The translations under genes were made by a program, and so were the position numbers. Below the pieces are notes generated by a model, which made no database searches, was not told the origin of the DNA, and was given only the letters and a program-made list of their open reading frames with translations. Shown here one piece after another: positions 1 through 15,100 of a DNA stretch of 64,000 nt (its first letter is position 1; the number at the start of each line of letters is the position of its first letter). Source of the stretch: Aphrophora alni (Eukaryota > Arthropoda > Insecta > Hemiptera > Aphrophoridae); the NCBI GenBank assembly GCA_963513935.1, contig OY740765.1:117495362-117559361 (forward strand), written 5' to 3'.

Positions 1-49
1 ATACTATTTGTTGTAAATAGTTATTTACTTTCTTTTTGTTTCAACATAG

Positions 50-171
50 GAGACTTATGTGTGGACTCTCGACCAGCTGTTCGAAAATCTGGTGGACAAA
101 CATTGTTCTCAACAATTTCAGCACATGCTGGTTTGCTAAATCAGCCGACGTGGCAAGCTATTTTATGGCAG
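50..171 (+). CDS. Mon2: Mon2 exon A (first exon in window)
   Basis: The acceptor is TTTCAACATAG at 39-49. The first two bases complete a glycine codon split by the upstream intron. The exon encodes [19 protein letters not shown] and then [12 protein letters not shown], ending in phase 0 before GTACTT. It matches the conserved Mon2 block beginning GELCVD.RPAVRKS. The true start codon is outside the window. Confidence 0.93.
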
Positions 172-3100
172 GTACTTAGTGTGTTTTATATTTTAAAATA
201 TAAGTATGGTAATATTAAATTTTAAAATGAACTAATTATAATCAAGATTTTTCCTTATCATAGTTATCACTAATAACCACATCGATTTAAAATGCATTTT
301 CTCACCTTGGAAATCTGTTCATGTGTAGGTCCTTTTTCCACTGTTAGATAAAGTTCGCAGCCTCTCTAGTTTAGCAAGCAGTGAAAAAGTGGATACTGGA
401 GGAAATATCCTCATCCATCATTCACGCAATACAGCTCAAAAACAATGGGCTGAAACTCAGGTTAGTCTTCATATTTAGAAAATAAAAAAATCTGGCATAG
501 ATTATTTTTCAGATGCTGTATTCACAGTACATTTTTATTTTATGTTTCTAAACAAGTAAATCCTCTAATCAGTAGTTATATTCCCGCAAATAAGAATAAT
601 AGTGGGTAGGATTTAAGTAATTATAAGCCTATCTCGTAACTTCCAATTTTTTCTAAAATTATTACATTTTATAAATTCTAATTTTACATTTTCTAAAATT
701 TAAAAAAATAAACATTAGTGAAAATCAATATAGATTTATGTAAAACAAGAGTACTGAGAATGCTCTGTTATATTTCTTAACAACAGTACTAGTATATAAC
801 AGTTTTAATGACAGTCAGTTTGTGGTTAGTTAATTTATTGTCAAGTAAGTCTATCACATAACAGTTAATCATAAATTGTTCTTTGGTAAACTTTGGAACA
901 CCAGTATTAGAGGTCTAGCTCATGATTGGTTAGTGAAGATACCTCAGTCATTGACTCATGATACCTTAGTCGAAGAACCATGCTTGTAAAGATTGGTAGT
1001 GTGTTAAGTTCTTACTTCAGCTCTCGTGATTATGTGTGGAGTTCTCCAGGTCAGGTCTCTGTCCTAGAGCCTTTGCTATTTTTAATATACCAGAACTGTT
1101 AAAAAATTAATTAGTTAGCGATCAGCTAGTAAATCAGACTGGTTGCCATAGCAGCACACATTATTTGTTGTTGCAGTCAGTAACTATTAACCTCAATACA
1201 CATAAATTTTAAATCTATTTGGTTTGTTTGAGGTAGTAGTAAGCGAATTTAAATGAAGCCTTCTATTGTGAGGTTGGTACAGTAATTCAATTTCTGGAAA
1301 GAGAACGACAATATGCTACTGAAATTCATCGTCACCTGTGTTGAATTTATAGCAATAATGTTATGAGTGACAATGCTGTGAAAGATTGGTGCAGAAAATT
1401 TGTACAAATATATATGATGAAGAAGGAAAAGGATGTCATTTAGTTGTGACTAATGAATTGGTTCAAAAGATTGGAACAAACTGTTTATAAGTGGTTTCAC
1501 AATTTCTTAACTTTTAGAAGACTTTCTTCAAATTTATAGTCCGACTATATGGAATTGTTACTGCCAAATTGGATTTTCGTACCATGCAAAGTGGGTACCT
1601 AAGGAGTTGAATTCATCATACAAAATTAAGAATGGGTGGGGATTTGATTTTCTTATCTCTACTATGAAAGTGAGGATGACTACCCATACTTTCGATGGTG
1701 TTAGACATGTCTTATTTTTGTAAAAGTTGAAACCAAGGAATAATTCAAAAATTGGATGCATCACCAGTCCTCAAACAGACTAAGAAATTTCAAACAAAAT
1801 TTATCTAATCGGTAAGGTCCCTCAATACTTGTCAGCAGCATGTGTGTATTCGGTTGTACTCCCAGAGTAGAAGTGAGTGTTGTTGGTTGTTCTCCTGGTA
1901 GGTGGTGAGCAGTGTAGTGGTGGTCTGCTTGGAGAGGAGTCTAGTGTTCACTGGTGGCTCCCTGAGGAGAATTCATTTTTGAATGTTTTCATACCCTGCT
2001 TATAAAAATTTCAGTTTATTTTTCTTCAAGACCCATGAGCTGTATTTTGTATTTGTACTGTAGTTGCACGGACCAGTCAGAGCCGAGGTGGGTTGTGATT
2101 GGTTTGTAGGTTTTTGACGGAGCGCCATTGTAGTGTAGTTGTGGTTTTTAGCAGGCTCAGTTTCCTAATGTGAAGCTGTCGGCCAATCAGAAGCAAGTTA
2201 ACTAATGCAGGGGTTTCCGAGTTGGATTGGCCGAAGCAAAGCTGTTTAAAGCCGGGGACGTGTTGTGGCAGGTTGGTGTGTATGTGTTGGCAGTATTTGC
2301 TGTGTTTTGTGGGGAAACTAGTCAGGTGAACTAGTTCCCTGTGGATTTGGTGTTATAAACTTTTGTATATAATATATATTTTTTATCTGTATTTAGTTTC
2401 ATTTACTGGCCAAATGAAAGTTAATTTCTAACAGCTCTCATATCTGTGTTTGTTGTTGTTGTTTAACCCTATAGAAGTGGTAGTGCTATTGCATTTCCTT
2501 TTTTAATATATTTTTTAAAATTCATAAAAAATAGTAATATTATGCATAACAAAACTTGTTATATATCATTTGTCTCAGGAAGGTAAGTAGAATTTATGTA
2601 ATAAAAAAAGTGTTAGATGTAAAGGTTTTGGAATTAGTTTGTTAAGAATCAAAAAATGAAGTGAAAAGGCTACAGAAAAGCCTTTTTATATTAAATTTAT
2701 ATTATGTAATAAATTTTTTCAAAATTGCCAAAACTTTTGTAATGTAGTTATGAATAAATGTAGATAAAAAAAATATGTCAATTTATAAAATTTACATGGT
2801 GAAAAATCAATTTTTATGATGGAAAAAAGGCTCGCTGAAAAGTTAAGCTTATTTTGAAAAATTCACGAAAAATAGTAATATTATGCAAATCACAACTTGT
2901 TATATATAATTTTTCTTGGAAAGATGCATACAATTTATCTTTGTAATGAAACAAATGTTAGATGAAAAGGTTTTGAAGTTAGTATGTTGGGAATCAAAAA
3001 TTTGTAAAAAATGAAGTGAAAATACCACAGAAAAGCCTATTGAATAAGCAGTGATAACAAATTAATCGATTTATAAAATTTACCTATTGAAAATCAATTT

Positions 3101-6100
3101 TTATGATGGAAAAAAAACTTAGGATTACTTTTAAAAATTCAACAAATATATTAATATTATGCTAAACACAACTTGTTATATACCATTGTTTAGAGAATTG
3201 TACGTACAATGGAACTATGAATATATAATTTTTTTTATAATTTACATTTTCGAGTAAAGTAATCAAGAATTTGAATAGTTGTCTTCACAACAGAAAAATT
3301 TTATCCTAAAAATTACCAACAAACTTGCATAAAAATTTGTTTATATTATTATACTTAAATAGTTGTAGAATATAGTTGTGAAGATAAACTGTATCAATAC
3401 ATATCAACAAAACATAATAAATAATTCACAATAAATTTTAATGCAAACATTCTCAAAATACTAATTTACAACGAACTAAATTTTATTAGACATCGCAAGG
3501 CATCAGATTGGTAATGTTTCTATGCAACTGTAGTAGCAAGATTATGAGACACGTTAGTTATGATGACTTTCGGTGTCTCAGTCCAGTCCTAAATGTTAGT
3601 TGGACAGGGGAATGGAATAAAACATTCAACAGATCTGAAATTCTTCTTTCCATTAATATAAAGATATTAAAAAAAAATATTTTAAATGGATATATTACAA
3701 ATCGATATTTGACATTTCGTAAAAATATTGAAAAGAAAACAGGATTGGTTAGTCTTGGTTACAACTTCATAGAATGTATATATCTAAAAAACTGTAACAG
3801 CTATGATAATTTGGAATACGTAGTTCGAAAGAGGAAGAAAAATACAATAAAATATTTTCAACTTGTGGTATTTCAACGAGTATTAATTATCATTTACAAA
3901 AATTATATAACACAGAGATCATATTTTCAAAAAAAAAAAAAGAAAAAAAGGTTGAAACAATACCTTTACAGTGAAATATAACTCGTTCCAATACAATAAT
4001 ATTTACTATGCTCAAAGTTGAATTGAAAAGTTTTGATTTTTAGGGTGTAAAAATCTTAATATTGTTGATTTTGTTAATTTTTATAGATTAAAAACTATAA
4101 CAGTTAGAAAGATTTGGAAAGCACAGATCGAAAGATGAAGAAATGTTCTATAGAACAGTGTTACTGTAGATTTGGTAGACAGAAATATGGTGTTTCACAA
4201 TTGTGCAGTTGTTGCGTTACTCATTAGTGATGAAATACACAAACTTCACCTATTAATTCAATAGGTAATATTATAATTAATATTAAATATTAATTCAATA
4301 TTTTATACCGTTTTATAGACTTTGGTTGTATGAATATGAATTTATAAAACATTAACTTTAAAACAGTCTACAAATTATTGGGGTACGATGGTTTTTACTA
4401 AGGTAAATGTTGAATTGAAGAAAAAGTGATTTCAATTGCTCAGCGAGCTGGTTACATGTACAGACATGTCGCTCACCAGCTCGGTTCGAGCTGTGTGCCA
4501 CCTCCAGGGTTTTAAAGGCATTGCCTCATGGTCGTCCATTGCCTTAAATAAACAGGAAGATAAGAATATAAAATAAAAACCCCTAATACTTGAATACTCA
4601 TAGCATCAGGGTTAAAAAAGCAAGAGTTGTTCACGAGAGACCTGATAGGAAAGATGAAAGAGAGGGATCTAACCCAACATGAAAAACGGTGTAGATTCAG
4701 CTAAGTCCTTCGGGATTGCAACATCCCATACTTATTATAAATGAGCCATTGAGAGTGGTTTCTGTGTATGTATGTATTTTTATGTAATTGTGTATTTCTT
4801 TATAATTAGGACATGTCACTATTTTTTACATAATGGCATCCTTGTAATTGCATCTAGGACCTGTTGCGGCTGCTTTTGCTATAAATTTCTAGTTCATTCT
4901 TTAAGTTATATGTAAGATGTTAGTGAGATGCTACTGGTTCCCATAAAAACCAAAAATGTCATATTAACAAAAAGTAGCTAATTGTAAAAAAAATTTCAAA
5001 AATTCTTGAAGATTTTGACATAATGTATCGAATATTAAGTGAAAACATTAAACAAATATTTAGCACCTTATAATTGTCACATTTTGTTAATAGTGAATAT
5101 GTTAAGCTTATAACATAAAGTTTAAATTAAATTTGTATTTAATTATATTTTTGTTTTGTTTAGGTATTGACATTATCTGGAGTTGCAAGAGTTTTCAATA
5201 ACAAGAGACAGTTATTACAAACTTTAGGTGATTTTCCTCGTGCTTGGTCTCTTCTATTGGAGTTTGTAGAAAATGCAGCTCTCAGTAAAAATAATGAGGT
5301 AAGGCCAATTCTATCAGATTGATTAATAATTAATAAATTGTGTACTTTTTCTTCAGGATATGAGCACATACAGGTTGAAGAAATACAAACATTCATAACT
5401 AGTTTAAACTGTTGGCATTAAATTGCTCATACATACTTATATATATTTATGATTATTTGTTGTACAGTTATGAAGTCATAATTAATTAACCTTTTTAATC
5501 CTGTGTTATTTGAGGTACACCCCGAGTCAAAACAGCAGTTTGTAATGTTAAAATCATTATTTTATTTATTTTCTTTTGCTACAAGTGTACATTTGTCTAG
5601 TAGTGCCACATAAATATAAAATAATTCAATAATAATGTGCACATTACAATATAATACAGTATGAAAAAAGTGCAGTTGTAGTAGAGTAAATTAATCTTTT
5701 TACTCAGGATCAATAAGATATCAACTTCAAACCTTTAGTAATATTTTTATTATAGCTTCTAGAAAAAAGTTAAAAACATTCCAGACTTGCTTTTTATTTG
5801 GGGGTGGTTCCCACTTCTTCTAGAGGGTGATGGAGTATAACAAAAAAACTGATTACAGAATCTGATGGGAACTTTGATTCTAAGAAAAAAAGGTCGTGTA
5901 AAATTTTTCATGAGCATTAATACATTCCGATGTTAGGAATTAAGATAGTTTTAGTTAGAAGATAGATAAATAAAAATAATATTAAAGTCAGAATGGACAC
6001 CAACTGTTGCGAAAGACAAAAGTGGAACAATCATTATGATGAAATGCTTACCTTGCAAAGGCAGTCAATGTGACAAACAAGAGGGAGCTATATAAGCTCT

Positions 6101-9100
6101 TGGACAAAAGGAGACGGGATCACAGGAGGAATCGTTGCTCGAGGCATGTTCGGAAGATAGCCATACTTGGCGAGTGAGAGTAGAGAGTGCCCGATAGGTT
6201 GAGAGAGCAAAGTTAGAAGAATTTTGCAAGAAAGGTGAGCAAATCATTGTGTATTGGAAAACTTGTATTGTTTATTACTTAAATTAAACAGTAGAGTCAT
6301 AACGGTTGGAACCATTCGGGATTAATAGTAATAAAAAGAATACTGTAGTATTGTAATAAGATAGGATATAGTCATTCCTAATAATAATTGTTAATACAGA
6401 TTAATTGAGTACTGAACCACTGATTTGATTATATTGAAAGTTAAAGAACCCAGGCAGTTAGAGGAGCCAATCCTAACAAATGGTGCATCGGCTGTGCTTT
6501 TAGTTTTTACTAAAACAGATAAATATTAAGGATTTTTACTAAAAAAAGTGTTTTTTACCATTTATAAAATTATTGAAAAATTAGTAACATAGTAAACATT
6601 ATTGTTGAGTTTTGTTGAATTCTTATCAGCCATGGGTTTTGTATTTACTAAACACTTTATGCTTTATTTTATTATTTGTTGGTTTTATTAATTGATTGTA
6701 GACGTGAAGTTGATTTACTTGATAAACGTTAATTGGAAAAATTTGTTATACACAATTAATTTATCTGTATTTAGTGTGTTGCTTTGTTAATTTTGAAATT
6801 TGTGACGGATTACTATTTTATATTAATTAGTTAATTTGTTGAAAAGTTGATTTGTAATTAGTTATTATAAACTTTGAGAGAAATATTATTAAGTTTTGAA
6901 GTAACATTTATATTCAATTTGTTCTAAACTTTTATGTTGTCAAATTTTTGTTAATTCTCAATATTATTAATCCCTTTTGTGTAAATTTGTTTAATCCGTT
7001 GATTTAAAAATTATTAATTTATTATACAGTTTGAATTAGTGATTTTTGAATATATAGGTATGGTTGTTATGCATTTAATATTGTCAGTGGTATATTTAGT
7101 TAGTCTTTTATGTTTCTCAAGCAATGAACTGATAGGGCACAAGAAATACGTATGTCAGGTTTATTATGAATGAAGTGTTTGTGTGAAGATTAGACAACAT
7201 GCTGAGTAGGAAAATTCCTTGGAGTTTGATTGTTTATTTCAGTATACTAAATCTTAAAGTCAATTTGTTTCTTTTTCATGCGAAAAAGTCATCACAGTAA
7301 TAGACTTATAAAGGTTTAACAGAGGTTAATAGTAATAAAAAGAATACTGTAGTATTGTAATAAGATAGGATATAGTCATTCTTAATAATAATTGTTAATA
7401 AAGATTAATTGAGTACTGAACCACTGATTTGATTATATTAAAAGTTGTAGACCCCCGGCAGTTAGAAGAACCAATCCTAACAACACCGAGGTAATGTAAA
7501 TTGAAAAAAGTACAAATTTAAAGCCTACAAAACAACAAAGTAAATATAATATTTTTGATTTTACTTATAGCCAAAGATTGTAGCCAAACACTTTAGAGAT
7601 TGTGTTTGTGCGCTTAGAAATGAAGATAAGACCCTTAAACTTTACATATCACAAAAATATAGCTTGTGGTAAAAAGTTCATAAGTCCATTATAATAATTT
7701 TTGCTTTAAAGTAAAACTATTTCTTCTACTTTTTCTAAAATATTTAGTCCCAATATCATATTTTGTCTTAGCTAAATGCTTAGAATTTTATTTAAAGAGT
7801 CAATTTCTTCTCTTAATATTTGATTATCACCTTTACATATTTCCAATTCATATTTATAATATTAGTCACTATTTACCATAATATTTGACTAATTATTAAG
7901 GCCATTAAAACAGACATTATGAATATAAATGTTACTGCCATTTTAGGAAATTTCAGTTTTTTAGATTTAAACATACAAAATGGTGTCATGTTTCACGTTT
8001 ACAGAATATTACCCCAGAGGAAATCACTTGTTTATTGCAATCGGAACAATATTCCTTCTGCTGGTTCATTTTATGCGAAGTATAAAGATAGAAAGAACAG
8101 CAACAATGTTACAAATTTACAAAACAATATTGCAAAATAAGATTAAATGACTATAATTATATGCTGATGATCATTTAAAATATTTGTTTACCCCCTTAAC
8201 TATGAAATTATAAATAAACATTAACATTGATTCAGAAGTCAAGTTAGCATTTGACAGAATGCCATATTTATCTTATTTATCTATAACAAACAGATACTGT
8301 AGTCAATATGGATTTTAAAAATGATCAAAGTGTGACTTGCTTATCTTGTTTTCAATGTATTAAGATCGATATTTATCATGTTTCAGATAAAAATGTCAAA
8401 CGTACTTTCACAAAATTGATCACAAACATTTAACTCACATTTAATCAAAAATACTAGGTTAAAACCACCATTAGAAATCAGAGCACATAAAATATAAACT
8501 TGATTCTATAACAAGATTCAAGTCTCCACTTATATATAAACAGATATATATTTTCAGTGATAAATTCAAAAGGACCACATTATTTGTATCAAAACATAAC
8601 AAAAATTATTGGGATACCTGGATCCATATAGAAGTTGCATGGCGTTTAGTGAAAGTCATCTGATTCCCCTAAATAGGCCCCAGTTATTCTTGTTAGTCAA
8701 TGGTAGTTTAGGCCAGTCTCCAAAATGTTAAAACACCATAAAACTATAAATAAATATTGAGCTTGACTTGTGAGATGGTATATACTTATTAGAATAAATC
8801 TTGAACACAAATTCTCACAAATTTATTCAAAAGCGTTTTAATGACAAAGTCACTGTCTTCAGTGATGGACGAGCCACAATAACTTACCTAGTTACTGTGC
8901 CACACCCCATTTTTATACAGAACTGAAATTAGGGGCATGGTCTAAACCTACGTAACAGCAGTAAAGTAATGTTTTTTATCTGAACAGTGTTTGGCAATAG
9001 CTAAATTTATCAGGCCTATTATATTAAAATGAGTAAAGTGTTCCTGACATTTCTTTTTGTTTGACCTACATATTTTTTTGGACATATTTCACAATTTAAA

Positions 9101-12100
9101 CAATAAATTCCTGATTTATCTTGTTCTTAAATTTTATCTTTAGGGTTTCCTAATATTTTACCAAGACTATTCTTGGCTGACAAAGATGCTTTTGTCGTTG
9201 AAATCCATTTGAATAAATAAATATACTATTTGTGCGAAGTTTGTTCAAGTTTTCTTCTATTAACAACAATAACACTGACAGTTTTCTACTTTATATAGCT
9301 TACATTTTGTTTCGGATTATCTGAAATTTTGGATTAACTGAGTTTTATATTAACCTACAAAAATCGTAAAGTAATAATAGAAAACTAAATAGATGTGTAT
9401 ATTTTTGTTTTTGTTTATTTTGTAGGTATCATTAGCAGCATTGAGATCATTTCAAGAGATCTTATATCAAGAAGAAGGTGATATTACACAAGGAGCTCCT
9501 TTAGAAGGCGAAGATATTTGGGAAGTAGCGTGGAGAGTCTGGCTTAGAATAGCTGTAGAAAGTAGAATAGAATGTAATCGGACGTATCTTCCATCACAAC
9601 CATTTCTAACAGCATTAGTTCATATATTTCCTGCAGTGTTTCAGCACATAAGACATAGGTGGGGGTATTGTATATTTGGCTTGTAGATTGTATTGTCGTA
9701 ATAGGACATTGGTTCTGCCAATTTGATTCAGGCGATGTTGAGAGACATTGCTGAGATCCTTAATAGAATATTGTCCTTTTTGTGTCGCTTGAATGTTTTT
9801 GTATTATTTTAGTAAAATTAAAAGTATTTAGATTGGTTGTTGCAGGGCACCTTTACATCCCTGTAATATTTAAAAAAATCTATTAAATGTCATCCAATTT
9901 TATCATTGGCATCTCATTACAGGGCTCTTTTACAGTCCTGTAATTTTTAAAATTTGTTTACTGTATTTTATCATTGTTAACTTCTTGCAGGGCCTCTTTA
10001 CAACCCTGCAACATGTTATGTTGTTGTTTATTGAACTTTATCAAAGTTTATGATTGTTAACTACTTTTAGTGTATTTAATTTTATTCAAATTTTGTTATT
10101 ATTTTTTTAGTTATAATTGATAATTTTATGTTAAGGAAAGCGATAATGACATTGTTGGTTTTTCACCCTTTTTTACTAAAAAAAGAAGTAATAAACCTCA
10201 TTGCACCTGTTGTATGTGCCAGTGCCGATTTAACATGCGTTATAAGTTTTTCTGTAATACCAGAGTTCTTCATAATAAGATACAACTTTGTATAATGAGC
10301 AGAACTAAAATAAACGATGTCAGACAGTGACTTCACGTTTTAAATCTTAAACAAAACTTTTACCAATTTGTGAAAATCTTTTTTTATGTATCTCTCAAAT
10401 TGCTCAATCTTTAATAATTCTTTTTCCTAATATTTTAGTCTGAAAGTTTCATGTCTTCTCATTTAGGTACTTTATGTAACAATTAATCTAAGGAATTTCG
10501 CAATAAAATTGAAATTCATATATTTTTTCTATATTTCTATCTTTTTTTATTTCCACAAGGAAAATTTAATTTCATTTAACAAAAAATTACAACATAATTA
10601 TGATTATATACACATTTTACTTAAAAGATTAAGATTTATTCATTAAAAATCTCTTTTTAAAATGTCGCATTTCAAAACATAAAATGTTTTATCTTGTAAA
10701 GTATAGTTATTCTCATTAAAAAAATTTCACAACTGTTTCTCATTTAGTCAAAACATAAACTACTTTCCTCTTTTTATATTTTATTATTAAAATTTTTTAT
10801 CATAGCAAATCGTTCTCATTTAAGTAAATTTATACTTTATAACTCATCTTGTGGATATCAATCACACTTTACTGTTTTTAGTCTATTTTAGTCTACCATC
10901 TTTCTAAAATATGTCTTTCCAAAAATACATCTTTCAGGTTCAGCTCTCTCTAGAAGACTAATTTCCACTTTTTGACAAGACTAATATCATCAGTCCAAAA
11001 GTTCCAACGCATCTCCGATCCAGTGCCTTCTTAATTATCTTCTACAGATGTATCTAACTAGCTAAAAAACAACACTGCACCAGAGTTAAGGAATAATTTA
11101 GTTTCCTATAATGTCTCGTCTAGGTCACACTTGATTCTTTATATATGTTTATCACTGTCAGTTATGTTGACCAAATGTCAATCAAATGACCTTGGATTTT
11201 TCAACACTTCTTTACTAAGTTTTAATAATTAGTCTTTGCTAGAGTTTATCTTTTATGTTTTTGTTCAAAATGTTTCTTTTTAATGTCTTTACACATGTTA
11301 TCTTTATATTTACAATTCATTTTGAAATATAAAGCCTAGCCTAATTACAACTAACCTGTTTTGGTATTCTAATAAGATGTTGATTTTTTCAATCTGAAAA
11401 ATCACATACTTACATTTGTTTCGCAGATGGAATCATATACCTGTTTTAAATCTATGAATATAGCATGGTATTTAATTCATAAAATTTCTCAAATAAGTTT
11501 CAAAACAAACACTTTGCCCTGTCATTGATCTCTCACTCCTAAATCCACTTTGATAAGCTCCCACTATTTGCTTTGATTAGAGGACTAGCCTTACTGCAAT
11601 TAACTATATTAAAACTTTGTACACAACAATTAAAAAAGCTATGCCTCTGTAGTTGTTACAGTTTGGATTATACCCTTTTTTGCACAATACATATGTTATC
11701 ATTGAATATTTTTAGAAAATGTGTAAAAAAGTGGATTTCCTATTTCTTTAGCAACAAAAATGATTATAACTCGGATACTATTGCACTGATTTAAAAAAGA
11801 TTTTCAGTTCCAGTTAGCATATAAATTTGGAACTACCAAACCAATTTTAATTAAACATAGATTAACACATAACTAGATTACGTACCTTTTGTGAAAAAAA
11901 AGCATTTAAACTGAAACACCAGTTCTTGAGTTATAAGCTTACAGACAGACAAACAGAAAGATGTTATGTAGAGGTGATTTTCTTAAGTTAATTTTCATTT
12001 ACTCTGTAGGCTATTGTATTTAATAATTGTAATCTATTTAATTTATCTGTATCATTTGTATTTGAAAATGTTTGTTTTTCTTATATTTTTTAATCATAAC

Positions 12101-15100
12101 TGTTTTGTATCTTGAATTAATTACCTAAACGGGGTTCTTATCTTTATTTGATAAAATCTTTGTAGCTCGAAAGAAGGAAATTGATGGAAGAAGGAAAAAA
12201 AAAGTAATGAAGTATAACGTTCAAAATTAAAAAGGTTAACAATTAATTTACATTTTCTTATACAAGCAACTATCATTATACAAGCAAGAGGAAAACCCTG
12301 GAAAGTTAGGGTAAATTCACGGGAATTTGGTTGAAGTCAGGGAAAACTTAAATTTGACAGAAAAATAGTTAAGATGTCAATGATTTGGAAAATGGAGACT
12401 AATACAATTATTAGTAGACAAACAAATAAACATTAGAGATGTACAGACACTCACCCAGTCCTATACAAAAAGAAAACTACACCAGTAAATGAATAACACT
12501 TCAATGAGAGGAGGCAGCTTGCACATTCATATAATAATGCTAAGACCTTTCTCTAACATGCTATCTTTTTACAACATCCAATGAGCCTTGTAGTTAACAA
12601 CAATATGAAAGAAGTAATCCCCTAACCACAAATAAAACATTAACACAATTAACATGTGAAAGTTAAAACCGTTATGTACATTGTGGTAACATAGCTACCA
12701 TCCTCAGAGGGATGTAAACCAATACAGTTTACAATAGAGATTGGTTTATATCCCTCTGAGAATGGTAACTATGTTACACAATGTACATAAGGGTTTAAAC
12801 TTTCTAGCGTTAATTGTGTTAGTGTTTTATTTGTTTGCTTTTAGTGAATTGCTTCTTTCATGTTATCTCTTTCTAAAAAATATGCTACTTTTAATAGTAA
12901 ATGTTTTTCGATATACTCAATTAAGGCAACTTAGTATTAAATTCATCTTGTACATAAACAAACAAAAAATATTTATTTATTTGTTGTTTATAAGTATAAA
13001 ATTATGAAATGAATGGCTGAAGACACAAGTTAGAAAATATTCCAAAATCAAATAGATTAAAAAAATATATAGCTAAATTAATTTTGTTTCATAGTTTATC
13101 AGAACATGTTGAAATCCCTGAACCAGTGTATTTAACTCATCACATGTCCAATGCAAGATAGGAAGTTCTTTAAAGAGTTATGAAATTAAGTGATGCTCTT
13201 CCAAGAATTAATCAGTAGTAGATTTTTTCCTAGGATTGCAATTTTTGAAATTAATTTGTCAAACATGTTTTTCCATAGTGAGTTGATAAAAAGTGCACAC
13301 AGGATTTAAATAGATTTATTTAAAATTGAATTTACACAACTGATTTGTAAAATTAGAATGATAAATGTTTCTAAATTATTTGCAACAATTGGTGATGAGT
13401 ACAGTAATGCAGTATTAAGTATTTAGTTTTTACAATATTTTCGTAAATGTATCAATTTCACATAAAAATAGGCCGGTTTCATACCAATTATAATTGGATT
13501 AATTGACTAAAATACAATGAATATGATTTATGCATTTTTTAGGATTGGTCAGGGGAAAAGTAAATTAGTCATGGAAAAGTTAGGGAATTTCATAAGGTCA
13601 TATCACTATCCACCCTGTGGAGCAACAGCAAGAAATATCTTTTTTTCCCTCTCAGCCCTCTTAGTACGATCAAAATCATATTGATAACTTTGAATAATAC
13701 AAACTAAAATCAAAAAGACACATAAAGAATGTTGACAAAACAAACCTGACTTTAATAATATCCAGTCTGGTGTAAAAAATGTAAAATTAACATAAAAACA
13801 AAGAATGGACACTGCCTGTCTTAAAATTTATTAAATACAATCTCAGGAACGAGCAATGTCCATCTATTTTTTTTATGGGTTAGAGCTCTGAACTATCTTA
13901 ATCAGTTAATACCAACTGTTCCTTTTAGTAAATCTGTTTGAATATGTTGTGTATTGATAGGTTCTCCAGCAATGATTTAGAAAAGTTGTGTACAGTATTG
14001 GAGACTGCAGTAGCTATGCCAATACACGGAGAAATATCTCCGTTTATTCTTCCTACGGACACATCACTCACACAACTACAGGAAGGAGTTCTTCATTCAT
14101 TGGATCTTTTAATAAAGGTAAAGTATGTTAAGAATAATAAACCTACAATTCTTGTTATAAAGTTATTTGACAATGGTGGATTGTTTACATTATTCATATG
14201 GTTTAATTAAACATTTGTCATCATTTGTGTTTATAAAAAAAACACCAACATAGCCTAGTGGTCTAGGGCTATTTTGGAAACTAAAACTAAAACCTAAGAA
14301 AGGAACCCAGGTTTAAAGATAGGCCTAAGCAGTCAAAACTAAGATAAAATGTAAACATGATCAGAAAAAACTACAAGACACAGGACTGTACTATACAAAG
14401 TTGTTTGCCATTTTGTGTATATGTTTTGGGTCCAGGCTCCATGAAATCTATCAAAAGGTCTTTTTGTCCCAGAACACAGTTGCCATGATTTTCCTAGAAT
14501 GAGTGCTTGTATTTTTCGGTTTGGGTGAAGTGGAATGATGTAATTGCATGGATTATTGTTTTGACTCTGGATTGATGTACAAAATTCATGTTTCATTATC
14601 AGTGATGGTATTTGTCTCCCTCTCTATGAAAACAGCCCTAAAAAGCATGTTGTAATGTCAATCTCTGGTCTTTGTGAACATGGTTTTTCTGTTACTTTAG
14701 CATTCACATCCTTAGTGAGATCGTTAGTCCTTAAACTAGGCCTGTCAATCCTCTCTTCATCGTGAACGATTTTCTTTAAACTCACTACACCATTGCCTCA
14801 CTTTTCCTTCTCTCATTGGGGTAGGTCCATATGTTTCACACAATTCACAGTGAATCTCAGCAGCTTTATGTCCTACTGCATTGAGAAATTTAATCATGGA
14901 CTTCACAACTGGCAGAATTATTTATGTTTGCATTAATTATAAACCCAGTGTCACACAAAGGTAAACAACAACGGATTGGTGACATTATGGGAGATACATG
15001 CCCAACAAATTAGTTGAAGCTAATGGACATGTTCGAATTAATCATTGTTGCCAATTGCTCTTTATAACTGATTGGCCATTACTTTTGAAATGAGCCTTGT

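Noticed and set aside
1558..1764. 68-codon minus-strand ORF
   Set aside because: Antisense to a mariner transposase relic that reads on the plus strand; no independent support.
4437..4500. Functional tRNA gene
   Set aside because: A and B boxes are present but no cloverleaf with matching acceptor stem could be drawn; fits a SINE head better.
5160..5396. 78-codon minus-strand ORF
   Set aside because: Antisense shadow of Mon2 exon C and its donor region.
9441..9686. 81-codon ORF as a separate gene
   Set aside because: It is Mon2 exon D plus read-through into the intron; the GTGGGG donor ends the exon at 9658.
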